This document shows, piece by piece, positions 43,253-56,700 of a stretch of 64,000 bases of DNA (position 1 is its first letter; the number at the start of each line of letters is the position of its first letter). A program made the translations under genes and the position numbers. Source of the DNA: Acorus gramineus (taxonomy: Eukaryota > Streptophyta > Magnoliopsida > Acorales > Acoraceae); assembly GCA_030737835.1 (NCBI GenBank), contig CM060849.1, forward strand, positions 26,470,311 through 26,534,310. Direction: 5' to 3'. The notes below the pieces were generated by a model. The model was not told where the DNA came from and searched no databases. It worked only from the letters and a program-made list of their open reading frames with translations.

Positions 43253-43497
43253 ATTTATAATGCAGCCCAATCCAGCCCATGAAGAACTATAGATTATATT
43301 CAAATCAAATCAAATTATAAAGAAACACATAGATTGGACGGCTACGATTGATTCTTCTTCTGAAAAGCAAAAAAAAATAAAAACAAATAAATAAATAAAT
43401 AAAAGAAAAAGAGAGGGGAACAAAGCCTTCCTTCGAATCTCTCCCTCTTTTTGTTTCCCACAAAATCGGAAACCCTAGAAATCCCAAATCGGTTCAG

Positions 43498-46247
43498 ATG
43501 AGATGGGAAATGGAGGTCGAGGAGGTGGAGGCGGTGATGGAGAAGATTTGGGACCTCCACGACAAGATCAGCGATGCCATCCACTCAATCTCCCGCTCAT
43601 ACTTCCTCAGCTCCATCAAATCCCTCAACAGGTCCTCCCCTCCCCCTCCCCCTCCCACTAACGTCTTTGGTGGAAGCGACGGAGACGTCGACGAAGACGA
43701 CGACGGCAGCGGAGGACGCCAGGGTGGATTCGTCTTCGTCAAGGCCGAGGCGGTGGCCGACGGCAAGGCGGCGATCAAGGAGGCCAGGAGTCTCAATGCC
43801 ATTCGGACGGCGCTCGAGAACCTCGAGGACCAGCTCGAGTTCTTCCACGTGAGCTCCCTCTCTCTCTCTCTCTCTCTAATCGATTGTTTTAGGGTTTATT
43901 TTGTCTGAGATGTTTGTGATTGTGATATAGTTGAAATTGTGGATCTTATGAGGTTTTTGGTTAGTATTCACGTGGTCGTATGAATGTATTTTATGATTTG
44001 TTGGTTGTGTGAATTGTTTATAACTATCGTGAGAGAATGACTTTGGTGAGAATTTTAATCAATAAGAGATGTTTATGAGTTTGTAATTTTAGATGTTATG
44101 TTTTTGAAAGACCCATTTGAATATACTGCGAAAAATTGATGAATGTGCATTTTTTTTTCCTAAAATGTGTCAAAAATGGTTCATAAAAAAATCATATATT
44201 TCGGAATATGAAGGCCTAAATTATCTTGTTAGAATGCTCAATGTTGTGCAGTTGGATCTGATGTTTGTGGTACAGGAGACAAACTTAAAATGTCTTACGT
44301 TACATGTTCAAGAACTTCTTAAGCGCGTGAAGGACAATGTGGGGTGGAGTTTTCTGGGATATGGTGCATGAGATCAGAAAGAGGTGAGAAGGAGTGGAGT
44401 CAGATTTAAGGAGTGACAGGGAGTTTTATTATCCTTAATAGATGAGGCCTCTTTGTCAATGGCTTGCACAAACACACACTAAGGGCGTATAAGTTCTCGC
44501 TTACTAAAACCACCGCACAGATGGGCTACGGAGTCACATACCCGGTTGAAGGGCTGAGATATCATGATAAACTGCGTTGGTTGCTCCACCCCCCTATGAA
44601 GAAGAAAGGTTTAGGGTGTAGGGCATAAATAGAATAGAACATAAGGAGGAAGGGAGGGAGTGAGTTGCTTGATGTTTAATACAATTTATATTGTACTAAA
44701 TAGTGGGTGATTGGAGATGGTTTTTAATAATTGAATAGGTTTTCTCTGCATTTTAGAAGCCCTGTTTTCTTGGAGGAGGGGAGAAACTTTCCTAAATGAA
44801 GTTCATCTAGAGGGATTATGAGGAAAATCTTTTTATCTGATGTGAAATGTTGATAGCTAGTCCATGGTGATCTCCAATAATATATGGTCTAATCAATTTT
44901 GTTTACATCTTCTGCAAGTAATTTTTTTTTTTTTTTTTTTTTTTTGGGTATTTTCATTTGAGAAAAAAGTAACTTGGCTTTTATGTATGCATTTACTTTC
45001 TTTATGCCAACTAAGGAATCCATTTATGTAGTCAAATAATTTAATGTGGACAAGATTTTATATCCCAGCATGCGCATGGTGATGATCTTGGCTAAGAACA
45101 TGGAAATATAGTTGTTCCCTCATAAAAATGGTAAAATACTATAAATATATATAACTAAATGCAGTTTACTGTTATTTATATAATGATATGTGGGCGCCTT
45201 GACCTGTAGCTTGTATGCAGCCCATTGTAACATCTTTCTCTACTGTTTAACATGTAAGATTACTTTGATTCCGAAATGTGTTTCAATTTGCTATGACTAA
45301 ATTAATCCGTTTCATTCTTTTTTCAAATCCCATTTGATTTTACTTTGTTCCTTTTTTATTAAGTTGTAATTATGACTGTTTGTTTTGATTGGCATTTACA
45401 AGGAATAAATAATAATAACAGGTATCTCATTTATGATCAGAGCAATGTTTATCTACCTTTTCAGTCTTGTGCATTAGGGAAAGAGAAACCATATTTTTTT
45501 TCTGCACTTTCTGCATTTTTTTGTTTGATTTACTAACACCAGTCCTCCTGAGTTAAAATACTAGAATCCTTGCGAACATGTAAATTTGTTTCTGGGATCA
45601 CTCGTGGGTCTGTGTTTGCTTGTGGCATTCAAGTCATATATTGCACCTTGATACAGTTCCCGTTTCCATATGGTGACTGAATTTTTATTTTTATATTTTT
45701 TGTTGGCTATTCTAATAATCCTAAATTTGATTGCTCTCTACAGACAGTACAATTACAGCAACGAGCAGAACGGGATGCCGCAATAGCACGCTTGGAGCAA
45801 AGCCGAGTCATCCTTGCCATGAGACTGGCCGAACACCATGGCAAGAAGCACAAAGTCATCGAAGAAGCCCTAGCATTCGTCGGAGACATCCAGGACGCCA
45901 ACCGATTTGTTTCCCCAGAAACTCTGTTTGAGATGCCAAGAAGGCCATCAGGTGAGAACAGGGAAGATCATCAGGGGAAGAGGTCTAACGCTCTGATGAA
46001 GATGCTGATATCCAGCTTTACATTGGCCAAGAATTCCATTAAATTGGATAGAATTGGTGGTGTTTTGGGCAATGCTGCGCTGATCGCCGTCGGCATGCTC
46101 GCATTACTCCAGCTACAGCAGACAGTATTAAAGAACGATTTCGTGTATGGAACTCCACATGTTCAAGAGGATTTTGGTTACAGAAAGAGAGATTCTTCTG
46201 AGAGTGGTCTGTTGAAGCGATTAGATGTTATGTCTGCGAGGGGGTAA
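43498..46247 (+). CDS. PDV1: Plastid division protein PDV1
   Basis: Two exons, 43498-43848 and 45744-46247, join in phase 0 to give 284 aa (Arabidopsis PDV1 is about 272). Residues 1-22 (MRWEMEVEEVEAVMEKIWDL and on) and 98-117 (SLNAIRTALENLEDQLEFFH) match the conserved cytosolic coiled-coil region, continued by ERDAAIARLEQSRVILAMRL and AEHHGKKHKVIEEALAFVG. A single membrane segment lies at about 223-241 (GVLGNAALIAVGMLALLQL). The protein ends DVMSARG; the terminal Gly is known to be needed for PDV1 to bind its inner-envelope partner. PDV1 sits in the outer chloroplast envelope and recruits the dynamin ARC5 to the division ring. A Pro/acidic insert at 47-73 (SSPPPPPPT...DEDDDGSGG) is lineage-specific. 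The gene is convergent with the phytocyanin gene, 411 bases apart. PDV2 is less likely given the C-terminus. Confidence 0.94.
43858..43877 (+). repeat. CT microsatellite at the start of the PDV1 intron
   Basis: About ten CT repeats directly follow the exon 1 donor. The 1.9-kb intron also holds a T tract of about 25 (44921-44945). Neither disturbs the splice sites. Confidence 0.8.
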
Positions 46248-46658
46248 GCCATTTTTCTTACTCTGTAAGCTTTTGGTGAGTGTTTGTATGCGTGATGTTG
46301 TGGAAGTGTTTGTAATGCATGAGAGAAAATGTGTTTGAAATGTTTGTGGTGGTGAAGATCGACTGGATGAGTTTATTTTTACGCTAATCTTTTCGCGGTT
46401 GCAAAGTTCTTTTCATGTATAGAGAGATCTAATTTCCTTACAGTCTCCTACTTGTGAATACAACAGACTTTGAGTTTGGAAATTCTAAACTAGTTGTCTC
46501 AACCATGTATTCACAATTTCTAGCACAGATACAGTAACTTGTGTGTATCTGTAATGTATTAGAATATATGTTTCAATTATTCTCATTTATTCAGCAAATC
46601 TCAACCCATGCATTGAAAAGAAAAGAAAACCCCAAGTCCAGTTCTTTCATTCACAAAT
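46248..46658. other. Shared downstream region of PDV1 and the phytocyanin gene
   Basis: The two 3'UTRs converge here. There is no room for another gene, and no terminator-type signal can be assigned to either strand with confidence. Confidence 0.4.
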
Positions 46659-48717
46659 TCACATAAACATCCAAACCAGAGCAGACATGGTGGCGGTGGC
46701 TCCGGCCAATCCGGACCTCCTGACCGGACTGGCCGATGACTTAGTGGAGGTGTTGGCATCGGTGGCGGGGGAATCGGTGGCAGGACCTTCGGCGAGGAGG
46801 ACGAGCGGGGCAGTGGCGGAGACATTGATGGCGATTTTCTGACCGGACTCACAGTGGGTGCCGACGCCGCAGTAGTAGTAGTGGTTGCCGGGGGTGGTGA
46901 GGGGGAGGATGGTTGGGCCCTTGTAGTACATGTCGATGACCTTCTTGTCTCCGCATTTGTCGAAGTCGTCCTTGTTCACCTCCAACACGTTGTGGACGCC
47001 CGTCGTGTACAAGAACACTGTGTGTACAATTAATGAAAACATTATATGTGAGCACGCATTGTAGTTTTGATGTTTCATTTTGATTTGAAATAAGAAATGA
47101 GTATATTCACAAATTAAACGAAAGAGTAGATTTGAAATACAGTGGAATAAGCTTAAAAAATTTATTTGGGTGACTAGTTTCGTATGCCAGAATAGGTTGG
47201 AATTAGGTGATTTAACAATTCCTCCTCCCCTGAATTTGGTTATTATCCATTTCATATCACTCGTATAGGGGGGTATAAAATGGAAACCTAAGTGTCAAAT
47301 CATTTTTTCATCACTTATAAATCTTTATTCACGTCTTGTTTACCTTAATTTTATTTACAACTTATGGATAGTCAAACCAAACAATAAAACTTAATTATTC
47401 CGATTTCCAATTAGAATAATTAAAATAAAATCAAATAGAAAATTACTCATCCCATTGGCATAATTATCAATCCCGATATGGTAATCTAGCTTGAATATCT
47501 TAATTCTTTAATCCAACAATTTTTTTTAAAATCTATAACTAAAAAATGACTTTTGACAACTTTGCAGAGGTTTTTTTTTTTTGTAAAATTCAATATTTAT
47601 TTAAAAAATACATTTGTTAAAATGAATTTTGACATAAACAAATTATAAAACTATTCCTCCAAAAATCATATATTTAAACATACATGGGAATCCAAGCTAT
47701 AACTGTTAGCCCCTGTTTGTTTGTTTTGGGAATAAGATCCCGGATAATCTCGGATAAGGGATAAATGGTGTTTGAAAACCCCAGATAACCCCTGATAAAG
47801 TATGTCAGAATAAACTGGTATAAAATAGTATATGGATTCCAATCAACCCTTGGAATTAAAGTTATCCAAGGTTATTTCACTCAAATAATATGTGGGTCCA
47901 CTATCAAATCAATTATCATCACCTCTTATAAATCACTTGTCAAATCAACTATAATTATTTTTTTACCTTTTATAAATCTTTATCCATACTTTATTCACAT
48001 TTTACTCAAACAACAAAACATTTATTCTTACGTTTACCAACAAGAATAATTCAAAACACAACCAAACACAAAATCACTTTATCTTTATTTATACTCACTT
48101 ATGCTTGGATAAATGTATACCCAATAATAAATCATATTCCTATTTCAAACAGGGGCTTAAAGTTAATGTTCATTTCATGTGGTTCAAAATACATTTCAAC
48201 TGTATATGTTATACACCAATATTTTTGTTTCATGTGTCATTAAATCATTATTGATGTGATATTAATGTAACTCGCAAATTCTATTAACATTGAAGGTGCA
48301 ATTTGGATGTGAGGTTGAAACTCTGATATTCTTAAAATCTTATGTTTCAAACTCAACTTTTGAAAAACTATGTTTTATTAGATTTTCAACTCTTGACTTA
48401 CAAAGAAAGATTGTGGTTTGAAAAGCTAAACGCTGAAAATGTGTTTGGATATGAGTTTCAGAATTTTCAATTTTTCAAACGCAGAATCTATCTAAACTCA
48501 TATTCAAACGGACCATGAGTCGTAAAACTGAGTTACCAAGCTTGTCTCCAACGACAAAGTTGCGACGTTGAGCCCACTCTTGATAGAAGGTCAAGTTGGG
48601 AGGGATCTTCCAACCGGTGCTCGCTCCGACGATGTGATCCATCGACGCCACCGGCGCCTTCATCGCGCAACCCATCATGGCCAAGAACCACAAGGCACGA
48701 TGGATCCGTGCCCCCAT
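46659..48717 (-). CDS. Stellacyanin-like phytocyanin (blue copper protein, probably GPI-anchored)
   Basis: Two exons on the minus strand, 48717-48537 and 47017-46659, give 179 aa. Residues 1-25 are a signal peptide (LWFLAMMGCAMKAPVAS). The plastocyanin-like domain follows: IVGASTGWKIPP, YQEWAQRRNFVVGDKLVF. The copper ligands are all present: H69 (GVHNV), C110 (YYYCGVGTH), H115 and Q120 (CESGQK). C82 and C116 make the expected disulfide. Gln at the axial position points to the stellacyanin class rather than plantacyanin (Met); early nodulin-like proteins usually lack these ligands. A short Thr/Ser/Pro linker (about 139-158) and hydrophobic tail SALVWMFM suggest GPI anchoring. Such proteins are extracellular electron carriers of uncertain physiological role. 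The 1.5-kb intron contains two MITEs, one ending about 22 bases from the donor. Confidence 0.92.
47709..48156. mobile_element. Tourist-like MITE in the phytocyanin intron
   Basis: TTA flanks both ends (47706-47708 and 48157-48159). The terminal inverted repeat GCCCCTGTTTG is perfect for 11 bases. The 448-bp interior has GGGAATAAGATCC on the left and a partial complement (GGAATATGATT inverted) on the right. No ORF is present. Confidence 0.85.
48294..48514 (-). mobile_element. Tourist-like MITE, family with 41509-41739, copy 2
   Basis: It is inverted relative to copy 1. Shared words include GTTTGGATATGAGTTTC, AAACTATGTTTTATTAGATT and GAGGTTGAAACTCTGA. Flanking TGA on both sides may be the TSD. 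It lies inside the phytocyanin intron, close to the 5' splice site. Confidence 0.7.
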
Positions 48718-49212
48718 TTTTTTCTTCTTCCTTAAAAAACTTTTCTCAAACTCCTTTTAAATCCAATTCTCTTTTGATCTTTTCCTTTTCTGCTCTTGAT
48801 TTTGATCAACCAAAATGATGTGCAGAGAAGGAATGGTGAAAAAAAAGACAAAAGACAAAAGAATAGTGTTATTTTTGTTTAGAAACTCCATTCCTATAAT
48901 TGGCATAACAATGACAACCACCCCCAAAAAAACACATGAGCCTAAATTCATGTTTTATGGAAGGGAAGTTGACCTGGTCAAATAACCGATTTTAGAGCAC
49001 CTGTTGGTGTCACGATGTTGGGGAATATGAGAATATCAATTATTTCACTGTACATGTTTAGGGAAAATATAAATTATTGATATTCATCTCGGACGAGTTT
49101 TTTAAGTTATTTTAGGATAGATAATTAAATCAGTGAAATGAGATATTTTTTATCTGGTTTTGCTCTTGGTTTTTCTCATTAGAAAAGTTAATAATAAAAT
49201 TTTGTTATTTTG
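48718..49212. promoter_or_regulatory. Leader and upstream region of the phytocyanin gene
   Basis: On the minus strand this precedes the ATG at 48717. The first about 60 bases (GAGTTTGAGAAAAGTTTTTT) look like a leader. No strong TATA box could be fixed. No other gene lies here. Confidence 0.35.
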
Positions 49213-49220
49213 TGGATCAT

Positions 49221-49796
49221 TAGGGGTGGATCTAGGACGTTTTTTTCGATGTGAGTTGAACTAATCTTTTCATAATTTTTTTTATGCTTGATAAAAAAAT
49301 ATTAAATATATTTTATTTTGGTAGTCAAATGATGCACTTAATAAATAAAAACAAGTTCATCAAAAGATAAAACAAAACAAATTCATCAAAATAAAAGTTG
49401 AAAATCAAATACTATATTCAAAATAAGAAAAAAAATATCAAGTAGAATTTTATATAAATAAAAGAAATTTATCATCAAAGTCCCGTCAAGCATGACAGAG
49501 AGAAATTAAAAAAAATTAAAACTATATAATAGAACATTACGGTAAAAGATGTAAAAGAAAAAAAAAAAGAGATTCAATTAGGGTAAATTTAGGTATAGCA
49601 AGGATATTTTGGGGTGTTTCTAACAAAATCGGGCCAATACCAGTATTTTGGGGGTTTTCTAACAAATCCGGGTTGGATTGTCTTAGGGTTTTTCTCACAA
49701 AATCTAGGCAAGGCTAGTATTTTGGGGTTTTTCTAATAAAATCTTGGGTTGGGCTATAACCCGGCCCAGTCAGCTCAACTGTTAGGGCCACCCCTG
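49221..49796. mobile_element. Non-autonomous hAT element with internal tandem units
   Basis: The ends are TAGGGGTGGATCTAGGACG and the inverse of CAGGGGTGGCCCTAACAG. The 8-bp flanks TGGATCAT (49213-49220) and TTGACCAT (49797-49804) match at 6 of 8. From about 49605 to 49765 a unit of roughly 50-60 bp (TATTTTGGGGTTTTTCTAA...AAATCGGG) recurs three to four times with variation. Confidence 0.7.
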
Positions 49797-50700
49797 TTGA
49801 CCATTTGTGGATAAAAAATAAATAAAATATGAATAAATATTTATAAAAAAATAAAAAATTATTTGACATATAAACTCCTGGAATATGTAGATTCTTTAAC
49901 ATTTTGGGTGAAATAACGTAATTCCAAAGCAACTTGTAATACTAATACCAGCTTTCTTAAAACAAATTGATTTCTTTAAACTTAACTTATAATATTGATA
50001 TCAGCTTTCTTGAAACAGATTGATTTCTTTAAACTTAAACTTATAATATTAATATCAGCTTTCTTGAAACATATTGTTTTCTTTAAACTTACTCATCATT
50101 TTACATTTATTATATAACCCAAATAGAGGGTAAAAGTATTTCCGATCCTTGTGCAAAATTTGGGGCAGCAAGATTCGTGGTACTTTAAAAAAAAAAAAAA
50201 AACAACGATATTTCCAGCTTAAATAGAATCATACACTTGAATACATTTTTTTAGCGAAAAAAAAGACTAATAATAATAAAATAATACTAATTAAATAAAA
50301 ATCCAACGCTACCATCCTTCCACTCAATTCCAGTCTCTGCTTCCCCCTATAAATACTTCCCAATACCTCTTTTGTTAAAATGTTTTCAAGTGAAATCAGG
50401 GCTCTCTCTCCTTTTACATTGTGTACATTAATTTCAATGTGGATCTTCATATGAACCACATTGAAACATTTCTATAGTAAACAATCTCAACAACCACAAC
50501 CAGTAGACACAATCTATACATAAAAAAAGGTAAATACGAATCAGGTGTTGCATCTGACAATACCTATGCACAGTGAGGCAATTACAACAGGAATGAATAC
50601 AAGCCATGGCCATGGAGTCAATTCTAACAATCTTTTTTTTTTTTGTTTATTATAAGCCCATGTAGATTAGCTGGTCAAAAGAAACATTAAAATTGGATGG
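49797..50700. other. Downstream of RanBPM; short tandem repeat
   Basis: AT-rich. A unit of about 55 bp (AATATTGATATCAGCTTTCT then TGAAAC and GATTTCTTTAAACTTA) repeats about three times between 49938 and 50090. The stretch beyond about 50400 is probably the RanBPM 3'UTR. No other gene was seen. Confidence 0.5.
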
Positions 50701-53700
50701 CTAACTAGAGGCAGGCTTGACCTCCTTGTCACTATTCACAACACTGTGAAGATGGAATGCCTCCCCTTGGTCTCCATTCAATGCCCTCCTCTCCAAACAA
50801 CATGCTGTCAGTTGCCTCAGCAACTTCTCCAGATGCGACTGCAGGCAATTTTTCACGTCCTTCACGTTGGGATCCGTCGACAGCACCATCGCGTTCACGG
50901 CGTCTGCAACAACCTCTCTATGGTTCATCTTGAGGAGGTGTCCAACCGGAGACTTCGTTGGCTCTTCATATGCCAGCAATGCGATCGTGTCCTATAGATG
51001 AGGAATTTAAACATATCATAGTTCTACACAATTGTTTTTTTCCTAGTTTGGAAAACATGGAGCATGGCATCATCTAAAGAATAAATCAAGGATATACATA
51101 AATTGATCCTCTTGTTATTACATTGAAGTTGCAGAGCATAAAAATGATACAGTAATATGAGCATAAGCAAAGAAAGATGAGGATGAATCTGTGAAGTTTT
51201 GTATTGAATTTAATGAAATTTCCGAATGGCAGAGTTGTCATTGGATACCTGAAGTAGGTCCTCCAAACGTGGGATTTCAAAAAATTTTGCAAGCTCAGAC
51301 CGAGCATAATTAAAAGCATCTTCAATATGCCCAGCCTACACAATAAGAAAATTGACCCACATAATTCAGTATTTCTGTTAAATGAAAAAAACACTTTGCA
51401 ATATAAAGAATATTTGAGAAGGAATAGTATAAATGACAGAACATACCCGAATATATTCAATAAACCTTTGGGAATGGAGTAAAAAGCAGATATCTGATTT
51501 TTCGTTCTGCAAGTAAATATTGACTATTGTTTCAGTAATCAAGGCTTCATTAAAAATAACTGGAATAAAAAACTAGGGCCATCCAGATGCCGTCTGCTTA
51601 AGTCTGTCAACAGTACCTACGGATACAGTTTTAACATCCTCAATATGTAATATCAATGCATAATACAACCAATTTGTTTTCATAAACATCATCAGTAGAG
51701 CAAAACAGCAGAGAAACAAACTTAGTGTGAAGAAAGTTACTCAACATTACAAGGTAATTATTCAAATCTGATGTGAGCACAACAAAAAGGGCTAAATCAT
51801 TAACTAAGGCACAGAATACATTATGTAAAACATTTATGGACCTATAAATTTTCTGATTAACAATTGTTTCCACTGGATCCCAATGTTATATAAGCATATT
51901 ATTGTGTTTCGAGAATAACTCAGTGATAGAAGAACGTTTGCGACTAAGAGGTCTTGGCTTCGAGTTCTGCTTACCTATCATATATGTTATACACGTTTGT
52001 TAAAACTTATAAGTCGCATTATAGCTTTGAGCTTAAAATAAAGAAGTCTCCTAAAAGTTACAAATACATAAATCAGCCACTTTTTAAAACCAGACAAAAT
52101 AAAATCTCCTTTCACAATTTTGAATACACAAAAGATTAACCTATCCTCATGTAATTAGATCCTTAACATATTCTGTACTTCTTAACTTTGTTAAAATGTT
52201 TCACCCTCTTAATTTTGTTAATGTATTTCACACATTCTCATGTAAAACTTTTTTTTACTCTAAATTCTTTGTGATATGTGGATTTTGTAATACATATGTC
52301 AATATAATTTGAGTTTTTAATGATGAACTCCATTAAATATTGATGCTTCTTTAAAAAAATGAATATGTATTAATGACACCAAAAAAATACATGAATAGCC
52401 AAGCAAAAAAAAAAATGAATAAGGATTTAGAATACTAAATTATCATTTGCTGCATTGGGGCACAACATATATTTAAATTACATATTATGATTATACACAA
52501 TAAAAAATAATAAACAACATCAGGTAAAATATATATAAAAAAAACACAATATGATACACAATAATAAAACTTTTAAGGGGATTGATTTAGGTCATATAGA
52601 GAGATTATTGTTATGTAGGAAAAATAGAATTTTGGTGTGGAATAACCTAACAAGGGTTAGAGAAATGTTATGGATCTAATTATATAAAAATAGATTAGTC
52701 TTTTGTATTTTCAAAATTATAAAATGAGACTTTTTATGTGCAATTTTAAAAAGTGGCTGATTTGGATATTTCTAAATTTTATTTTTGTCATTTTCTCTAA
52801 AGTAAACAGTTGTGGCATTTTTGTTTAAACTTATTGATGCTTATTTAAGCTCAAAACAATTTTAAAAAAACAAATCATAATCTGTAAGCTGGGAAAGAAA
52901 TGTTTTTAAGATTATAGCTTATAACATGCTTTAAATAACTTTTATTTTGGATACTCATGCCCTTTACTTTTTTTTTTACTAATAACATATGTATCTATTT
53001 TTTTTACTATTACACCAGAAATTAGCAAACCTCTTTTCATCTCAATTTTACCATTAAAAATTATACTTTATTAAAATTTTATTTATAATTCCATTTATTG
53101 CTCAATTTATTAAAATTTGGAACATAATATTTGAACAATTTGTAGTGCATTTAAAGTTCCATTTAGGTATGTTAATTTTCTTTTAAATATTTGTAAATAG
53201 ATTTTATATGGGAAATACCAACTTATTTTATCAAACATAAATCAAACTTTCACTTTTACACCATAGAGGGGTATTTTTGACAATTACAGAACAAAAAACT
53301 ACTTTACAACTTATTATAGCAAGCATCTATTGCTCCTTATTTCGTGCTTTTAAATAGTTACAACAAACATGTCAACTACTTATTAGAAAAGTTCAAATCT
53401 ATAATCTATAAGTTATAATCTGTAAATTTAAGCTGCAACAAGGGATAAACATATTGTGATAAATCATGACTTGTGTAGGCATGTCAAGGATTTAAAAAAT
53501 TATACCTGTACAATTTGTGGGTACCATTCCCGAAGTCTACTAAATGTAGAGTCAATATCACCACTCCTGATGAGCTTTATTACAGAATAAAAATTGGTCA
53601 GAAATATAACAAACTGTAAAGGTTTCACATACAAGAATATGCACTGTCATCGTGGATCAAGAAAAGGATAAATATCAAGATGTTCCAATAAGTCAATATG

Positions 53701-56700
53701 TTCCAATAAGTTACCAACAAGCATAACTCCAATGTCAAAAAAATAACAGAAGAGGCATATAATAAAAGGAAAAGGTTGATTCACATTTCTCACCAAGAGG
53801 ATTACTAACCCTCCAACAAAGAAAATAGTTCCCTTCATATAATATTCACATGAAACAAAATTTTACATAAATTTTACTCAGAAAAAAAAACTAATAATGT
53901 TTATGTTTTCAGAAGATTAGACAAGAAAAGCAATGGTGTTCAGTAACATAAATGACATTGGTTTATCAAATGTGTATTTTATTCTGATTGACACAACGTC
54001 CTGCACATCTCTTGCAGAAATAAAAGTTAACATTGTAATACTATTTCATTGACTTACTTTCTCAAATTTCAACCAATTGAATAAATAGAAAATGAGAAGA
54101 AAAAAAAGGGCAAATCTTGACTTCAAAGCTTCCAAATATTCAAAAGGGGACTCATCTATGCTACATGTTCAGAACTTAGAAAAACTCACCTGACGTAGAA
54201 TCTTTCTATTGTGCAATTCAAAGGTGACTCCTTGTTCATTCAAACCATTCTCTTGAATCATGGGATTCGGAGTGGGTGTATTATTACTTGCTGCATCGAA
54301 TGACTCAAGTGTATCTTGATACCCATAGTAAAGCAAATAGGAACGGACAATCCTGATTCCAAACAATAAATATTAAATAATGCATCATATTGAAGTGTTA
54401 TCCTAAAGAAAACAATATAAAAATTAATGGCAAGATGTAGTGTTCATGGTATTGTGCTAGACATGACCATGAGCTCTGATCATGTTTAATATGTGTCTAG
54501 AAGTCAAATCAAATATAACACGGTTTAAAAAAAAATCAGAATGTCTTGTTATCACGCAACATCTAGGACTTATTTGCCAAGAAATGCATGTGTTACACCC
54601 AAACATGCATGAAGTTAAGTGGAAAGATCAGCTAACAGTCAGTCACATTTAGGCATGCACAGGCAACTGAGAATACAAGAATATCAAATATTAATGTCAG
54701 CATCTATAGCAAAAGATCCAGTAGCAATGCAATATAGCAAATTCAATTTGGTTTACGGGTTTAATAATTCAATTTCAGTTTCAATTTCAGTTCTGTTTGA
54801 GTTTGGGTTTGGGTCTGGGTTGGGTGTAATGATACTTCAGGTTAATTTTGTTTGGCATAAAACCGAACCAACCCGACCAATTTCTATGCTAAAAAAATCA
54901 CTCCTATCTCTTTCAAAAAAGAAAAAAGGAAGAAAATTAGAGCCTAATCTAAATAGACTCATAGTAGGACACTAGGACTCATAAATCGATTCACTTTTTT
55001 TCCTTGTGCCTGACAACTCGATATTCATAATTTAACAAAGTACTTATATTCTAACACAGTTTTAATTGGGACTTCTGTTCAATCTTAATTTGCATCTAGT
55101 TTGCACTTTACAGCCAATTGGAACAGAAATATGTTTCCCTCGTCACCACAGACCGGGAAAAAAAGAAGACCATGGGCATAACATGTACTCAAGAGACTAA
55201 AAATATAGTCCATGACATCATGATTAAAACAGAGCTCGAGTACAGTATCATTATCAACAAAGAAGAAACAGTTCTCACTGCTTGCATGCACCTTATGAAT
55301 TACTCAGTAATTCACTAATATAGCATCTTCTCTACATCAAACATTAAGAAGACAACTCTATTGCAAAGTCAGAAAGCATGAACAGGAAAAAATCAACTTG
55401 AGTGAAAATGAAAGAGTCTGACAAAAAGGCATTGCAAAGATCAAGAGAAGCACACTATGACATAGCTTATAGAGGCATACCTATGACTAACGTTATGTGG
55501 CAAACTTTGTTTTTCTATCGTCATTTGCTGTTTCAATCTTTCTTCTGATACAAATGCCTGTTCAAATCAATCAATTAATTCCAAATGGGTCAAAACAGCA
55601 TTCGGAATATGTGATGCAACTAAAAATTTGCATATTGAATGCAAGGTATTCAAGAAATTGGAGCACAACAGTGCACAACCATTAACAACTTTTTATGTGT
55701 GTGAAATGTCAACCTTAAGAACTTGTAATAGAAAGTCGAGTTTTTTTCAAATTAATTTAAAAACAAATCCAAAGATACATAAACAAGATGCTCCCAGAAT
55801 ATCTAATCATTTTATATACATTAAACATGTACGTCCATCTACAGTATATTGAGAATCGAGTATATGTACTGATTGTGCAAAACAAAACTATCATGCACGC
55901 TATGAGAGTAATCACAGGGAAAAAAACACATTGCAGAGACACTTTTACCAGTGACAAACCCAAGCAGCAATGTGACAGATTAAAAATATGATGGAGACTG
56001 CATAAACTATGTATCAATATTTATCATTATATACTGTGATGTATCATAGGGTAAGAAATATTTAATTGATTCTCCATTTCCCTTATTGGTAATTGGTTGG
56101 CTAGTTTCCTTGCAAATTTAATATAGTACTTCTACTGGGGTAGAAGCACCACATATCAACTGGTTTACGATAGAATTTTAGACAATTCAAGGGGAGGACT
56201 GATATCACTTTACAGCCACTTATAGTTCTCAGTCTAGGTAGAGCTTTTCCTATAGACTTGTAATAGTCTTAAAGCCAGCCCCAGTGCTTGGGGCAAGGTT
56301 TTATGCTATGCCCAAGATTATGTGTGTCATACACTACGATATTCAGCTGCATGTTACTGTAGGCATATGGCAAGGGTCAAATGATAGCCCCTTGTACAGT
56401 CAGAGAAGTAACAAGGCAGGGGAACTGTTGAATGGCATGGATGCATAAAAGAAACCTCCATGCGTATGAACATTATCAGGCTTTATCCCATATGATTTCT
56501 GGTTTACAATTTTTACTTTATTTGATGCATTAGATCTGAAGTCATATAACATATCCCTAGCCATTAAGAGCTGGGATATGTTTAATGTTGATACCTTCAA
56601 AACATATCACGTCTCAATGCCCGCTATGCCATCTCATAGCATGTTATACCATTATACTTAAGGCACCATAATCAGTATGGATTCCATGTTTCGTGTGGTG

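Noticed and set aside
43574-43852. Ser/Thr/Arg-rich ORF in another frame of PDV1 exon 1
   Set aside because: The PDV1 frame has clear family conservation and correct splicing.
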